Below are positions 18,949-28,759 of a DNA stretch of 64,000 bases, piece after piece. The stretch comes from Leptospira yanagawae serovar Saopaulo str. Sao Paulo = ATCC 700523 (lineage in GTDB: Bacteria > Spirochaetota > Leptospiria > Leptospirales > Leptospiraceae). The notes beneath the pieces were generated by a model. It ran no database searches. It worked only from the letters and a program-made list of their open reading frames with translations, and was not told the origin of the DNA. The stretch is from NCBI RefSeq assembly GCF_000332475.2, contig NZ_AOGX02000024.1, forward strand, positions 62,001 through 126,000. Reading direction: 5' to 3'. Every line of letters begins with the position of its first letter. Position 1 is the first letter of the stretch. The position numbers were made by a program, and so were the translations under genes.

Positions 18949-19953
18949 TTAGAACTGGACCTGGAGTTGGGCTGCCATTCTGGTTTCCGCACCTTCCCTT
19001 TCTGGCACACTGATCCCTGATCTTTGGATGGAAACTGCATAGAGATAGCCTTCCCCAAACCAATTGGGAAATAATGAACCAGCAACTCCCAAAGAAGCTG
19101 TATAAAATCCACGTAATTCTGTTTCCATTCGAATTTCTTTTCCGACACCAGTTAAAAACTGAAACCCTTCTGGTTTTCCAATCGCCAAACTTACATTACC
19201 CGAATACATCGTTCGGATTGGATATGCAATGTATTGGTTTGAATTATTTAAACTCACGCTGGTTTGTTCGTAAAATTTTCTAGACAACTCTAATTGCAAA
19301 AAAATCCAATCACTCCATAGGTATCCAAAGCCAACTAATGCCCGTTCGGGGAGTTTTTCTTTAAGCCTTTCAGATCCTAAGTATTCATCAAAACGATATT
19401 TGCCCGGTGATTCGAAAAGGAATCCAAAACGAAAGTTCTCATATTGAATGGCTGTGGAAATAGATACATTCCAAGAATAAGAACTATATCCACCCAATCG
19501 CCCTGATACACTTGGGCCAATTTGCAGACCAAAACTAATGTATGGATTTAATTTCCAGTTGGCAAAGGTTTGGAAGGCATAATTGGAATAACGTTCATCA
19601 GATGGGAAAGAACGTAAATAAACTGGTTTTCCCCGGAGTCCAAATCCCAAGGATTCAGAAAATGAATAGTACCCTGCACCCGATAAGTACAATGGCGAAA
19701 TTTTTCCATTCGCATGACTACCGTTTACCGAAACATCTAAAATATGTTTCGATTGGTAGGACAAAAAAGCAGTATTTCCATATAAACTTCCCATTTGGTT
19801 GTTACTGACAACACCTTGGGATGATAAACCTAACAAATAGGCTGAAGGATAGGTTACATCGAAACCTGAAATTTGAGCGAATATCGAAGAAAAGGGAAAT
19901 GTGGAGAGAGAAAAAAGGAAAATCACTCCTACCCATTTTGATTTGAAAATCAT
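18949..19953 (-). CDS. Predicted outer-membrane beta-barrel protein
   Basis: A 334-residue protein with a clear signal peptide (about 1-26, ending SSIFAQ). Alternating hydrophobic and polar strands rich in Tyr, Gly and Ser follow, and the C-terminus MAAQLQVQF ends in an aromatic residue as outer-membrane barrels do. Strand pairs such as WNVSISTAIQYENFRFGFLF support a barrel of about 12-14 strands. FadL/OmpP1-like or simple porin folds are both possible, and no family motif settles this. Transcribed alone, divergent from the gene at 20001. Confidence 0.7.
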   Translation of the reverse strand: MIFKSKWVGVIFLFSLSTFPFSSIFAQISGFDVTYPSAYLLGLSSQGVVSNNQMGSLYGNTAFLSYQSKHILDVSVNGSHANGKISPLYLSGAGYYSFSESLGFGLRGKPVYLRSFPSDERYSNYAFQTFANWKLNPYISFGLQIGPSVSGRLGGYSSYSWNVSISTAIQYENFRFGFLFESPGKYRFDEYLGSERLKEKLPERALVGFGYLWSDWIFLQLELSRKFYEQTSVSLNNSNQYIAYPIRTMYSGNVSLAIGKPEGFQFLTGVGKEIRMETELRGFYTASLGVAGSLFPNWFGEGYLYAVSIQRSGISVPEREGAETRMAAQLQVQF

Positions 19954-20000
19954 TTACTGCCATTCCTTCATAGATTTACTGGAAAGAAAAGGGATTTCTC

Positions 20001-20429
20001 ATGACAAAACCAATGTACAAACAATTTCGTTCCCCGCAAGGTTGGTATTCCTTTCTGTTTCCAGTTTCTTGGGAACATATGGTTGTGGAAGAGATTCCCG
20101 CTTTTTTTCACCCAGATGGTGGTGGTGCCTTACAAGTTTACGCTTTTGAATCCAAAGCCGAATATTTCGACATTGATAAAGAACTAGAAAACTATTTAAA
20201 AATACATGAAATTGATTATGACCCGGAAAAGGTAGCCGTATTTGAAAACAACGAAGGTTCATCCATCCGTGCTTGTGAATTTATGAGGGAAGATCGAGTT
20301 TGGATGGTGTATATGGTAGCCAATAAAGAAAGGATGATTTTACTCACTTACAATTCCGACGAAGAAGTGGGGGATGAACTTTTCCAACAATTAACAAATA
20401 TCATTAGTTCTGTCAGATTTTTAAACTAA
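20001..20429 (+). CDS. Small conserved-looking protein of unknown function (PsbP/MOG1-like fold possible)
   Basis: A 142-residue soluble protein without a signal peptide. The order of strands and helices (SPQGWYSFLFPVSWE, ALQVYAF, a helix near 55-70, RACEFMREDRVWMVYMVA, a C-terminal helix ending SSVRFLN) recalls the PsbP/MOG1 alpha-beta sandwich seen in small bacterial proteins. I do not recognise a specific family. The start is ATG at 20001. It is followed by its own short spacer and a promoter-like sequence, so it may be monocistronic. Confidence 0.65.
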   Translation: MTKPMYKQFRSPQGWYSFLFPVSWEHMVVEEIPAFFHPDGGGALQVYAFESKAEYFDIDKELENYLKIHEIDYDPEKVAVFENNEGSSIRACEFMREDRVWMVYMVANKERMILLTYNSDEEVGDELFQQLTNIISSVRFLN

Positions 20430-20436
20430 ATTCTAC

Positions 20437-20464
20437 TTTACAGATTCCTAAATCTCTATATGTT
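20437..20464 (+). promoter_or_regulatory. Possible sigma-70-type promoter for the AsmA-like gene
   Basis: TTTACA (20437-20442) and TATGTT (20459-20464) are separated by 16 bases, 35 bases upstream of the ATG at 20500. Each box departs from the consensus by one or two bases. This is pattern matching only. Confidence 0.4.
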
Positions 20465-20499
20465 CTAGTCCACCGTTTTAGTTGGAATTAGGAGTCACC

Positions 20500-21948
20500 A
20501 TGAAAAAAATAGGTTATGGAATTGGAGCATTTTTTGGCGCAATTCTTCTAATCATTATCATCGCATTTGTTTTAGCTGGGAGTATCATCACTCCAAGTTT
20601 TCTGGTAAAACAAATCGAATCATCCTTAAACGTTCGTGCCCATGTCGAAAAAGTAAATATCAATCTTTTTAATGTTTTATCGGGGATAGAAATTGAAGGT
20701 ATCGTCCTTGCACCAAGAGATGAAGTCGCAAACAAAGGAACTCCACTGGACGAAAGAAAATCGAAACCAAAAGGAACGATCCAATTTGGCAAAGTAGATG
20801 TAAAAATATCTTTCCTTGCCTTGTTAACCAAAACGATTAAGGTCAACAAATTGGTGTTAAAACAACCAGAAATTTCCCTCACCATGAATGAAGATGGAGG
20901 AAATAATTTAACATCCCTTTTCAAAACTCCTAAAATTGTGGATGGGGAAAAAAATCCAGCTCTCTCTCCCGAAGCCTTAGCGGAAAAAAAAGCTGCCGAG
21001 GAAGAAGAAGCAAAAGAAAAAGCGAGTGCCCCCCCTTCGGGTCCCTTTTCCATCAAAGATGTTCCCATTGCCATCAAAATGGGACTTGTTGGCATCCAAG
21101 AAGGGAACATACAAGTTAACATGCGTAAAACGGGCCAACAAATTCTCGTTCAAAAATTAGATTTGGAAATTACTGATATTGATATCGATGGCAGTGATCT
21201 CGCTTCGCATAACAGTTTAGATGTGAATTTTGATGCCGATGTCACAATCATTGGAAGGAACAAAAAAGAAGCGGCAAAATTTTTACTCGAAACAGGTGGA
21301 AAGGTCACTCCTTTTGTTGTTAAAACTGGACTTGTGAATCCAAAGGTGATTTATGAAGTCACCATGAAAGAAGATTCGTTTCTTTCTGGATTTGCTGCCT
21401 TTGATGCAATCGCTGGTGAGTTACCTGCGTTGAACCAAGCAGGTCTCAAACTTGACAAACTCAAAGAAAAAGCAGAACTAAAAAAAGATGTCAGTTTTAA
21501 AGTAGAATATAGCAACGGTAAGGTTACCTTCCTTGACGAACCTACATTCCCTACAAAAAATTATGACTTGCAAATCACGAAAGGTTCATACATCGTAACA
21601 ACTACCAATTACCATGAAATGAGAATGGGAATGTTGTATGATGAAGATGAGTCTAAAAAATCCCTCGCATCAGTGGATGAAAAAATCAAACAAGCCACAA
21701 AAGGCCAAGGGGACCCAAAAGCACTCCGCAATAAAATTGTTGGGAATTTAGTAAAGGATGACCGTTTGTTCATACCGTTTCGCACCTACGGCGATATCCG
21801 TAATCCAAATGTAGAACTGGGAGTGGGACTTGGCACTCTCACAGATCTCGTCGGTGGAGCCGTAAAAGAAGTGATCAAAGGGAAAGCTGGTGATGCTTTG
21901 AAAAAAATCCCTGGTGCAGGTGATGCCTTAAAGGGATTAGGATTTTAA
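20500..21948 (+). CDS. AsmA-like envelope protein
   Basis: A 482-residue protein starting at ATG 20500, which has GGAG seven bases upstream; the longer TTG frame is rejected. One N-terminal membrane segment (about 8-30) is followed by a large periplasmic beta-rich region. SSLNVRAHVEKVNINLFNVLSGIEIEGI matches the start of AsmA/DUF748 proteins, and KTIKVNKLVLKQPEISLTMNEDGGNN is the typical repeat of this group. A low-complexity Ala/Glu/Lys patch lies near 160-175. AsmA-type proteins are bridge-like lipid transporters or influence outer-membrane assembly. The C-terminus is Gly/Ala-rich (DALKKIPGAGDALKGLGF). Confidence 0.75.
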   Translation: MKKIGYGIGAFFGAILLIIIIAFVLAGSIITPSFLVKQIESSLNVRAHVEKVNINLFNVLSGIEIEGIVLAPRDEVANKGTPLDERKSKPKGTIQFGKVDVKISFLALLTKTIKVNKLVLKQPEISLTMNEDGGNNLTSLFKTPKIVDGEKNPALSPEALAEKKAAEEEEAKEKASAPPSGPFSIKDVPIAIKMGLVGIQEGNIQVNMRKTGQQILVQKLDLEITDIDIDGSDLASHNSLDVNFDADVTIIGRNKKEAAKFLLETGGKVTPFVVKTGLVNPKVIYEVTMKEDSFLSGFAAFDAIAGELPALNQAGLKLDKLKEKAELKKDVSFKVEYSNGKVTFLDEPTFPTKNYDLQITKGSYIVTTTNYHEMRMGMLYDEDESKKSLASVDEKIKQATKGQGDPKALRNKIVGNLVKDDRLFIPFRTYGDIRNPNVELGVGLGTLTDLVGGAVKEVIKGKAGDALKKIPGAGDALKGLGF

Positions 21949-21988
21949 TCGTATTGGGATAAAACCGAAACGGCATATCTAGGTACAA

Positions 21989-22026
21989 AAAAGGGACCGG
22001 CGAGTAAGTTCGTTTCGGTCCCTTTT
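21989..22026. terminator. Bidirectional intrinsic terminator
   Basis: AAAAGGGACCG (21989-21999) pairs perfectly with CGGTCCCTTTT (22016-22026) around a 16-base loop. It lies 40 bases after the AsmA-like stop and between convergent genes. The A/T-rich ends supply a short T-run on both strands. Confidence 0.8.
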
Positions 22027-22043
22027 GGATTAGATACCAAAAC

Positions 22044-22066
22044 GCTGATCGAAAGGCTCTTTCAGC
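22044..22066 (-). terminator. Possible second terminator for typA
   Basis: On the minus strand GCTG...CAGC encloses AAAG/CTTT, followed by GTTTTGG. The stem is short and bulged. It is probably weaker than the neighbouring 21989-22026 hairpin. Confidence 0.35.
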
Positions 22067-22097
22067 ATCTTGGGTTTGTTTTTTAAAGAACCGATCC

Positions 22098-23900
22098 TTA
22101 TTTATTAGATCTTTTTCTCATATTGGAATCCAACACTTTTTTACGGAGTCGCAAGCTTTGTGGAGTGACTTCTAACAATTCATCATCATCCAAAAATTCA
22201 ATCGATTGTTCCAAGGTGAGTTTCTTTGGTGGCACAAGGCGGATGGCCTCATCAGAACCAGAAGCCCTTACGTTTGTGAGTTTTTTCTCACGCACTGGGT
22301 TCACTTCCAAATCAGAATCCCTGCTGTTCATTCCAAGGATCATACCAGGGTAAACGGCAACTTGTGGTTCAATGAAAAGGTCTCCACGTTCCTGTACCTT
22401 CCAGAGTGCATACGCTGTTGATTCACCTGAGTCCATAGAGATAAGAGCTCCGTTTTTACGACCAGGAATCTCACCTTTGTATTTATCAAAACGAAGGAAA
22501 CGGCTAGACATCACCCCTTCTCCTCGAGTTTCCGAAATGAAGTGGCCTCTAAATCCAATGATCCCTCTTGTTGGGATGATGTATTCCACGCGTGTGATCC
22601 CTGAAGTATGGGCATCCATTCCTGTGAGTTCCCCCTTACGGCGGTTTAACTCTTGGATGACTGCACCTGTGTACTGGTCAGGTAAGTCCATCACGAGGGT
22701 TTCATACGGTTCGATTTTTTCACCAGCTTCGTTGTGTTTGATGATCACTTCTGGTCTGGAAACTTGGAGTTCGTAACCTTCTCGTCTCATGTTTTCTATG
22801 AGGATGGACAAGTGGAGTTCTCCACGTCCTAAAATTTTAAAACGATCTTTGTCTTCTGTTTCTTCCAAACGAAGTGCTACGTTGGTTTCGAGCTCTCGAT
22901 CCAAACGTTCGCGGAGGTTACGTGTTGTGACAAACTTTCCTTCTTTACCAGCAAACGGAGAGTTGTTGACCATAAAGAACATGGATACAGTAGGCTCTTC
23001 TACTTGGATGGCAGGAAGTGGGAGTGGATTTCCTAAATCACAAACGGTATCCCCAATGAATACGTCCGGGATCCCAGCCATTGCTACGATATCTCCAGAA
23101 CCTGCTTCATCGATTTCATAACGAGTGAGTCCTTCATATCCATACAATTTTGTAATTTTATAATTTGCAGTGGTTCCATTGGTTTTTGCAAGGGTAACGT
23201 CTGCACCTTTTTTCATGGTTCCTTGGTAGATTTTACCAATGGCGATACGACCTACATATTCATTATAATCCAAAGCTGTGACTTGGAATTGGAGTGCTTT
23301 GTCACTGTCTCGTTTTACAGGAGGAACGTGGGCAAGAACTTTATCAAGGATTGGTTCAATGTTCACACCAGGAACTTCTGAAAGATCATTCACTGCCCAA
23401 CCTTGTTTCGCCGAGGCATACACAATTGGGAAGTCTAACTGCTCTTCGGTGGCACCTAAATCACTAAACAAATCAAATACTTTGTCTACTGAATACCCTG
23501 GCCTTGCCCCCTCACGGTCAACTTTGTTCACAACAACGATTGGTTTATGTCCAAGTTGGAGTGATTTTCCCAAAACGAATCGAGTTTGTGGCATCGGTCC
23601 GTCGAAAGCATCGACAAGAAGTAATGTACAGTCTGTCATGGACAGAACTCGTTCCACTTCTCCTCCGAAGTCAGCATGGCCTGGAGTGTCTACGATATTA
23701 ATGCGTGTGCCTTTGTACTTTACCGAAGTGTTCTTGGCAAGGATGGTGATCCCTTTTTCTTGTTCCAATGCATTGGAATCCATGATTCTTTCTCGGTCTT
23801 CTTTTGCGGTTACGGCGCCCGTATGGCGAAGGATACAATCTGTGAGTGTCGTCTTACCGTGGTCGACGTGTGCGATGATGGCGATGTTGCGAATTTCCAT
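22098..23900 (-). CDS. typA: Ribosome-associated GTPase TypA/BipA
   Basis: TypA is a translational GTPase related to EF-G that binds 70S ribosomes and assists subunit assembly, often under stress or cold. The 600 residues from ATG 23900 start with [19 protein letters not shown] (G1), then [12 protein letters not shown] (G3) and [12 protein letters not shown] (G4). EF-G-like domains III and V and the BipA-specific C-terminal domain follow, ending in a Lys/Arg-rich tail. The TTG seven codons upstream is rejected, because all family members begin at this Met. Divergent from rplU across 118 bases. Confidence 0.96.
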   Translation of the reverse strand: MEIRNIAIIAHVDHGKTTLTDCILRHTGAVTAKEDRERIMDSNALEQEKGITILAKNTSVKYKGTRINIVDTPGHADFGGEVERVLSMTDCTLLLVDAFDGPMPQTRFVLGKSLQLGHKPIVVVNKVDREGARPGYSVDKVFDLFSDLGATEEQLDFPIVYASAKQGWAVNDLSEVPGVNIEPILDKVLAHVPPVKRDSDKALQFQVTALDYNEYVGRIAIGKIYQGTMKKGADVTLAKTNGTTANYKITKLYGYEGLTRYEIDEAGSGDIVAMAGIPDVFIGDTVCDLGNPLPLPAIQVEEPTVSMFFMVNNSPFAGKEGKFVTTRNLRERLDRELETNVALRLEETEDKDRFKILGRGELHLSILIENMRREGYELQVSRPEVIIKHNEAGEKIEPYETLVMDLPDQYTGAVIQELNRRKGELTGMDAHTSGITRVEYIIPTRGIIGFRGHFISETRGEGVMSSRFLRFDKYKGEIPGRKNGALISMDSGESTAYALWKVQERGDLFIEPQVAVYPGMILGMNSRDSDLEVNPVREKKLTNVRASGSDEAIRLVPPKKLTLEQSIEFLDDDELLEVTPQSLRLRKKVLDSNMRKRSNK

Positions 23901-24018
23901 TGTTTTTACCAGAAATTCCAATCCACTTTGGCTGTAAATGGGGATTTCAGTTTGACAAGAGGTGCCTGTCAGAAATCCTGGTAAGAACTACATTCGAGAA
24001 AGAGATTAGGATAGTTAT

Positions 24019-24327
24019 ATGTTCGCCATCATTGAACTTGGAGCCAAACAATTTAAAGTGTCTCCTGACCAGGTATTCGTCGCAGAAAAAACAGGAAACA
24101 CGGTTGGAAGCACAGTAGAAACGAAAGTCCTACTCCTTTCCGATAATAACAAAGTGAACATCGGTTCCCCAGCATTGTCTGGCGCCAAAGTTACTTTAAA
24201 GGTATTGGAAGACTGTAAGGGTGAAAAAATCCACGGTTTCAAATACAAAAAAAGAAAGAACTACAAGAAGTCTTGGGGCCACAGACAACAACTCCAAAAA
24301 CTACAAGTGGTTTCGATCAGCGGTTAA
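24019..24327 (+). CDS. rplU: 50S ribosomal protein L21
   Basis: At 102 residues it has the normal L21 length. The N-terminus MFAIIELGAKQFKVSPDQ and C-terminus KKRKNYKKSWGHRQQLQ (RNA-binding basic tail; compare the KRRKxSxxxxGHRQ family signature) identify it. It leads the rplU-prp-rpmA-obgE order common to many bacteria. A TTGACA at 23952 lies upstream, but I see no good -10. Confidence 0.97.
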   Translation: MFAIIELGAKQFKVSPDQVFVAEKTGNTVGSTVETKVLLLSDNNKVNIGSPALSGAKVTLKVLEDCKGEKIHGFKYKKRKNYKKSWGHRQQLQKLQVVSISG

Positions 24328-24657
24328 TTGATTTATAGTACAATTTTTAAAGATTTAGGAGGGAAAATCGCAGGAATCCAACTGGAAGGGCATTCTCCAA
24401 CGGACTTAGGTTCGAAAGGCGAAAATCTTTTGTGTGCAGGGGTCTCCACTCTCGTTCAGAGTGCTCACTCGTTTTTAGCATCACAAGGCAGTTTGGAATC
24501 GGAAACAAAAAGAGACGGTTATCTATCGTTTTTAGTCAAACCGGACAAAAGGGATGGTTTCCAAAACCTACTTTCGATGGTGGAATTTGGACTAAAAAGT
24601 TTAGAACACTCTCATGCATCTGCGATTTCCATCCACGACGAACTAATAAAGGGGTAA
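24328..24657 (+). CDS. Prp-type cysteine protease family protein (YsxB-like)
   Basis: A 109-residue protein between L21 and L27. It has the Prp catalytic pattern: His in EGHSPTD (about residue 20) and Cys in LLCAGVSTLVQSA (about residue 36), followed by the amphipathic C-terminal half. In Firmicutes, Prp removes an N-terminal extension of L27. Here L27 has no such extension, so the substrate or activity must differ. The start is TTG immediately after the rplU stop (zero spacing), with no strong ribosome site, implying coupling to rplU. No ATG exists in the N-terminal half. Confidence 0.85.
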   Translation: MIYSTIFKDLGGKIAGIQLEGHSPTDLGSKGENLLCAGVSTLVQSAHSFLASQGSLESETKRDGYLSFLVKPDKRDGFQNLLSMVEFGLKSLEHSHASAISIHDELIKG

Positions 24658-24660
24658 ACA

Positions 24661-24918
24661 ATGGCTACAAAAAAAGGTGGGGGATCCACAAAGAACGGTC
24701 GTGATTCGGTATCGAAAAGACTTGGTGTAAAAGTTTACGGTGGCCAACAAGCAATTGCTGGAAACATCATCGTTCGCCAAAGAGGAACTGAATACAAACC
24801 TGGAAAAAACGTAGGGATTGGTCGTGACCATACTCTGTATGCACTCGTTGACGGGGTTGTGACTTTCGAACATGTAACCAAAGAAAGACAACAAATCTCC
24901 GTTTACCCGAAAGCTTAA
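24661..24918 (+). CDS. rpmA: 50S ribosomal protein L27
   Basis: The 85 residues begin [20 protein letters not shown], the mature-type N-terminus that reaches toward the peptidyl-transferase centre, with [17 protein letters not shown] following. There is no Firmicutes-type cleavable leader ahead of it. It starts 3 bases after the prp stop and is followed by a strong terminator. Confidence 0.97.
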   Translation: MATKKGGGSTKNGRDSVSKRLGVKVYGGQQAIAGNIIVRQRGTEYKPGKNVGIGRDHTLYALVDGVVTFEHVTKERQQISVYPKA

Positions 24919-24920
24919 TT

Positions 24921-24981
24921 CCTCTCTCACAAAAGAGAGGACAAAACCCGTTTTAGGATTCCCTTTAACGGGTTTTTTTTT
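24921..24981 (+). terminator. Tandem hairpins ending in a T-run, rpmA terminator
   Basis: The first stem is CCTCTCT (24921-24927) with AGAGAGG (24934-24940). The second is AAAACCCGTT (24943-24952) with AACGGGTTTT (24967-24976), running into nine T (24973-24981). The second is a textbook intrinsic terminator. It separates the ribosomal genes from obgE, although obgE starts only 15 bases later, so readthrough or a promoter within the spacer must supply obgE. Confidence 0.85.
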
Positions 24982-24995
24982 GACCAAAGGACATT

Positions 24996-26021
24996 ATGAG
25001 CGGATTTATCGACGAAGTACCCATCCATATTCGAGCCGGACACGGAGGGGCAGGTTCTGTCCATTTCCATAAAGAGAAATTTGTTGAATTTGGAGGACCT
25101 GATGGTGGTGACGGAGGCAAAGGCGGTGATGTGATCTTCGTTGCGGAAGGTCGGATGATGACCTTGGAAAATTACCTGCCTGATCGAATGTATGCGGCAG
25201 AAGATGGTGAACCAGGGCTTGGTCAAAACCGAAATGGAAAAAATGGAGAGGACCTCATCCTAAAAGTTCCCATTGGTACCCAGATCATCGATGCCGTAAC
25301 CATGGAGCTTATCTACGACTTTAATCATGATGGTGAAAGTTTTACAATTGCTACCGGAGGTCGAGGTGGCAAAGGGAATACTTTTTTTAAAACTTCTGTC
25401 CAACAAGCGCCTCGCTATAGCCAACCTGGAGAAGATGGTGGCGCATTTTCCTTACGTTTAGAATTAAAATTATTAGCCGATATTGGAATTGTTGGCCTTC
25501 CTAACGCTGGTAAGTCGACCCTACTCGCCAAAATTACCCATGCCCATCCCAAAATTGCCGGTTATGCGTTCACTACCCTTTCCCCTAACCTTGGTGTGGT
25601 GCATAGACATGAAGACTTATTCCGTTATACAGTAGCTGATATTCCGGGAATCATCGAAGGGGCATCCAAAGGTGTTGGCCTTGGGATCAGTTTTCTCAAA
25701 CACATTGAAAGAGTGCAAGGGATCTTATTCCTTTTTGATGGTGGGAATTTACAACTAGAAGAAGAATTGGAAATGCTACGAAGTGAATTAGGAAATTATA
25801 ATGATTCCCTACTCCAAAAAAAATTCCTGCTTGTGATCAACAAAATGGACATTTGGGATAATGATCCTAGTTTTACCGAAGAAATACAAAAAAAGTATTC
25901 CCATTTAGGGGAAATCATTTGTATTTCCGCAGACAAAGAATTCAATTTAGATTATTTACTCGAGCGGATTGATAAAGTATTTTTTCCCGAAAAAGCAAAG
26001 TTAGTTTATGAAAACACGTAA
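24996..26021 (+). CDS. obgE: Obg-family GTPase ObgE/CgtA
   Basis: Obg is an essential GTPase acting on the 50S subunit and stress responses. The 341 residues comprise the glycine-rich Obg domain (1-158; [24 protein letters not shown]) and a G domain with [11 protein letters not shown] (G1), a G2 region with [20 protein letters not shown] (G3) and INKMD (G4). There is no OCT domain, as in many short Obg proteins. Its end overlaps proB by 14 bases. Confidence 0.97.
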   Translation: MSGFIDEVPIHIRAGHGGAGSVHFHKEKFVEFGGPDGGDGGKGGDVIFVAEGRMMTLENYLPDRMYAAEDGEPGLGQNRNGKNGEDLILKVPIGTQIIDAVTMELIYDFNHDGESFTIATGGRGGKGNTFFKTSVQQAPRYSQPGEDGGAFSLRLELKLLADIGIVGLPNAGKSTLLAKITHAHPKIAGYAFTTLSPNLGVVHRHEDLFRYTVADIPGIIEGASKGVGLGISFLKHIERVQGILFLFDGGNLQLEEELEMLRSELGNYNDSLLQKKFLLVINKMDIWDNDPSFTEEIQKKYSHLGEIICISADKEFNLDYLLERIDKVFFPEKAKLVYENT

Positions 26022-26874
26022 GGATTTTTTAGATTCCATAAAGAAAGCAAAACTCATTGTTATTAAAATAGGAAGCGCACGTGTATCTGGCGAAGAATCA
26101 AAAATTAATGATTTTTTATATGATTTAGTTGGCGACATTCGGTCTCTTCGCGACCAAGGGAAAGAAGTGATCCTTGTTTCTTCTGGGGCAATTGCCCAAG
26201 GGAAAAAACTTTTAGCTGAAGAAAACGGACGAGAAACAATTCCAAATGGAAAAACAACATTAGCTGAAAAACAAGCCCTTGCTGCCATGGGCCAAAATAA
26301 ACTTCTCAATCTATACGAAAGTTTTTTCAGTCGCGTGAACATTCCGATTGCCCAAATCCTTTTTGGCAGAAAAGACTTAAACGAAGAAAAAAGTTTTTCT
26401 AACCTCAAACAAACTTTTCGCCAACTTCTCGATTGGGGAATTTTACCCATCGTCAATGAAAACGATTCTGTCTCTACCGAAGAAATCAATTTAGGAGATA
26501 ACGATATCCTTTCTGCCATTGTAGCTTCCATCGTGGGAGCTGACCTACTCCTTATCCTCACAGGTGTGGATGGATTTTTAAATGGGAAAGAAAAAATCGA
26601 TTTATTCACAGAGATATCCAAGGAAACCGAGTCACTAGCAACGGGACCATCAGGACCAGGAACAGGTGGTATGTTTACGAAAATCAATGCCGCAAAACTA
26701 TTGTTACCATTCGGAATCAAAACTGGCATTGTAAATGGTGAAAAGAAACACGCAATTGCAGAATTTTTTACAAAGGAAACTTTTGGAACGCTGATAGGCA
26801 ATGGAAATTATCCACATCGCATCCCCACAGCGTCTGAAATCCAATCTCACTTCTTTTCTTTTTCTACGGAGTAA
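26008..26874 (+). CDS. proB: Glutamate 5-kinase
   Basis: ProB phosphorylates glutamate, the first step of proline synthesis. The 288-residue protein is an amino-acid-kinase-fold enzyme: VIKIGSARV at the start, [31 protein letters not shown] and [12 protein letters not shown] (the family GGMxTK motif). It lacks the C-terminal PUA domain of E. coli ProB (367 residues), so it is the short form. ATG at 26008 lies inside the last codons of obgE. Confidence 0.94.
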   Translation: MKTRKDFLDSIKKAKLIVIKIGSARVSGEESKINDFLYDLVGDIRSLRDQGKEVILVSSGAIAQGKKLLAEENGRETIPNGKTTLAEKQALAAMGQNKLLNLYESFFSRVNIPIAQILFGRKDLNEEKSFSNLKQTFRQLLDWGILPIVNENDSVSTEEINLGDNDILSAIVASIVGADLLLILTGVDGFLNGKEKIDLFTEISKETESLATGPSGPGTGGMFTKINAAKLLLPFGIKTGIVNGEKKHAIAEFFTKETFGTLIGNGNYPHRIPTASEIQSHFFSFSTE

Positions 26875-26877
26875 ATT

Positions 26878-28143
26878 ATGGCTGAAGACTACAATACTTA
26901 TGCAAAAACCATTGCCACGAATGCGAAAGAGGCTAGCCGTGCTTTAAAACAACTCACCACCATACAAAAAAATGCGGTATTGCATAAAATGGAAGGTCTC
27001 TTGCTTGCAAACGAATCGCAAATCATAGAAAAAAACCAAATAGACTTACAAAATGGAAAAGAGAAACATTTATCTTCCTCCATGATGGACCGCCTCTTAC
27101 TCGATTCCAAACGAATCAGAGCTATGGCAAAAAGCATCGAAGAGATACGAAACTTACCAGATCCCGTGGGTGAAGTCGTTCGTGGTACCATCCTTCCCAA
27201 TGGTTTGGAACTCCTCACAAAACGAGTTCCCATCGGTGTTGTCATGACCATTTTTGAATCTAGACCAAATGTCATCGTGGACATTGCCTCATTGTCTTTT
27301 AAATCAGGAAATGCATGTATTTTACGTGGTGGAAGTGAAGCCTTCCATTCCAATTTGATCCTTTCTTCCTTATTCCACAAGGCCATTGAAGAATCAAATT
27401 TGCAAGGTATCTCCAAGGAAGTGGTAAGTTTTGTTGAAAATACAAATCGAGAAGTAATGATTCCCTTTTTCCAACTGGAAGAACTAATTGATGTAATTGT
27501 CCCACGTGGAGGTGAGGCACTCATTCGTTTTGTATCAGAAAATAGTAAAATTCCTGTCATCAAACACGACAAAGGTGTTACCAATTTATATGTATCAAAC
27601 GAAGCAAATCCAGAAATCGTTCTTCCAATTCTAATCAATTCGAAAGTACAAAGACCCGGTGTTTGTAATGCTTTAGAAAATTTATTCATTCATAAAGATT
27701 TTCCAAATCTAAAACAATTATTGATTGATTTAGAGAATGCGGGAATACAAATTTTAGGTGATTTATCAATTACCAAAATATTCCCAAGCGCAAAACAAGC
27801 GTCAGAGGAAGATTTTTATACAGAATTTTTAGATACTAGACTTAGTATAAAGCTTGTAGATTCCGTAACAGAAGCGATAAAAAATATCCAAAAATACAGT
27901 TCGGGTCATACGGAATGCATTGTTTCGGAAAATGTTTCTGAAATCCAAACATTTCAACAAGGATTGGACAGTGCAGCTATCTTTGTAAATTGTTCCACTC
28001 GTTTTCATGACGGTGGTGAATATGGACTTGGAGCAGAGGTAGGAATTTCTACCGGTAAACTTCATGTACGTGGGCCTATGGGACTTATCCACCTAACGAC
28101 GACTACGACATACGTAACAGGAAAAGGTCAAGTCCGAGGGTAA
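26878..28143 (+). CDS. proA: Glutamate-5-semialdehyde dehydrogenase (gamma-glutamyl phosphate reductase)
   Basis: ProA reduces gamma-glutamyl phosphate with NADPH in proline synthesis. The 421 residues show [41 protein letters not shown], and [14 protein letters not shown] with the active-site Cys. The C-terminal signature [20 protein letters not shown] is diagnostic. It follows proB by 3 bases. Confidence 0.97.
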   Translation: MAEDYNTYAKTIATNAKEASRALKQLTTIQKNAVLHKMEGLLLANESQIIEKNQIDLQNGKEKHLSSSMMDRLLLDSKRIRAMAKSIEEIRNLPDPVGEVVRGTILPNGLELLTKRVPIGVVMTIFESRPNVIVDIASLSFKSGNACILRGGSEAFHSNLILSSLFHKAIEESNLQGISKEVVSFVENTNREVMIPFFQLEELIDVIVPRGGEALIRFVSENSKIPVIKHDKGVTNLYVSNEANPEIVLPILINSKVQRPGVCNALENLFIHKDFPNLKQLLIDLENAGIQILGDLSITKIFPSAKQASEEDFYTEFLDTRLSIKLVDSVTEAIKNIQKYSSGHTECIVSENVSEIQTFQQGLDSAAIFVNCSTRFHDGGEYGLGAEVGISTGKLHVRGPMGLIHLTTTTTYVTGKGQVRG

Positions 28144-28144
28144 A

Positions 28145-28759
28145 ATGGATGTGATATTGTTTGGTGGAAGTTTTTATCCTCCTCACGTCGGGCACAGGCA
28201 TGTGATTACCATCTTACAAAAAGAATTTCCAAAGGCAAAAATATACATTTGCCCCAATTCCATTTCGCCATTCAAACAAAATGTAAAAAAGTTTTCAACG
28301 GAAGAAATTTGGAATTTATGCAAAACTGAATTTGAATCGATCTTATCGAAAGATGTAATCCTTTGGGATGAAGAGATTCGAAAAGCTGAGATCAGTTATA
28401 CCATTGATACTTTGAAGGCACTGCAAAGAATAGAGCCAAACAAAAGGATATCCTTAGTCGTAGGAGAAGACAATTTACCCACCTTTGAAAAATGGAAATC
28501 GTATGAAGAAATTTTAAATTTAACCCAATTTTTAATTGTGGTAAGGCGTTATACGAATCCTCCATTACCAATTCAAATGCCGAAATACCTAGAGATCAGT
28601 AAACTTTTGGTTTTGGACAATCCTATACATGTTATGAGTAGTAGTGAATTGAGAGAAAAACCTCCATTCGAATGGGGAACGGATGCAGTAAAACCAAAAA
28701 CAAAGGTTCTGTATGATTCCTATTTACTTCAAAAGAATTCTAAGGATTCCCAGGGATGA
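28145..28759 (+). CDS. nadD: Nicotinate-nucleotide adenylyltransferase
   Basis: NadD converts nicotinate mononucleotide and ATP to deamido-NAD. The 204 residues begin with FGGSFYPPHVGHRH, the nucleotidyltransferase GSFxPxHxGH motif. They also carry VVGEDN and SSSELREK (the family's ISSTxxR position). It starts one base after proA and overlaps yqeK by ATGA, the common nadD-yqeK order. Confidence 0.94.
   Translation: MDVILFGGSFYPPHVGHRHVITILQKEFPKAKIYICPNSISPFKQNVKKFSTEEIWNLCKTEFESILSKDVILWDEEIRKAEISYTIDTLKALQRIEPNKRISLVVGEDNLPTFEKWKSYEEILNLTQFLIVVRRYTNPPLPIQMPKYLEISKLLVLDNPIHVMSSSELREKPPFEWGTDAVKPKTKVLYDSYLLQKNSKDSQG

Noticed and set aside
23278..23937. Long plus-strand reading frame inside typA (219 codons)
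   Set aside because: Antisense shadow of a well-conserved GTPase gene; no domain, ribosome site or signal.
23952..23957. TTGACA as an rplU promoter
   Set aside because: No -10 box at 15-18 bases; left out of the feature list.
26001..26801. Minus-strand reading frame over proB (266 codons)
   Set aside because: Antisense to a clearly coding enzyme; Ser/Lys/Phe-rich without motifs.
26898..27689. Minus-strand reading frame over proA (263 codons)
   Set aside because: Antisense shadow of proA; composition unlike neighbouring proteins.
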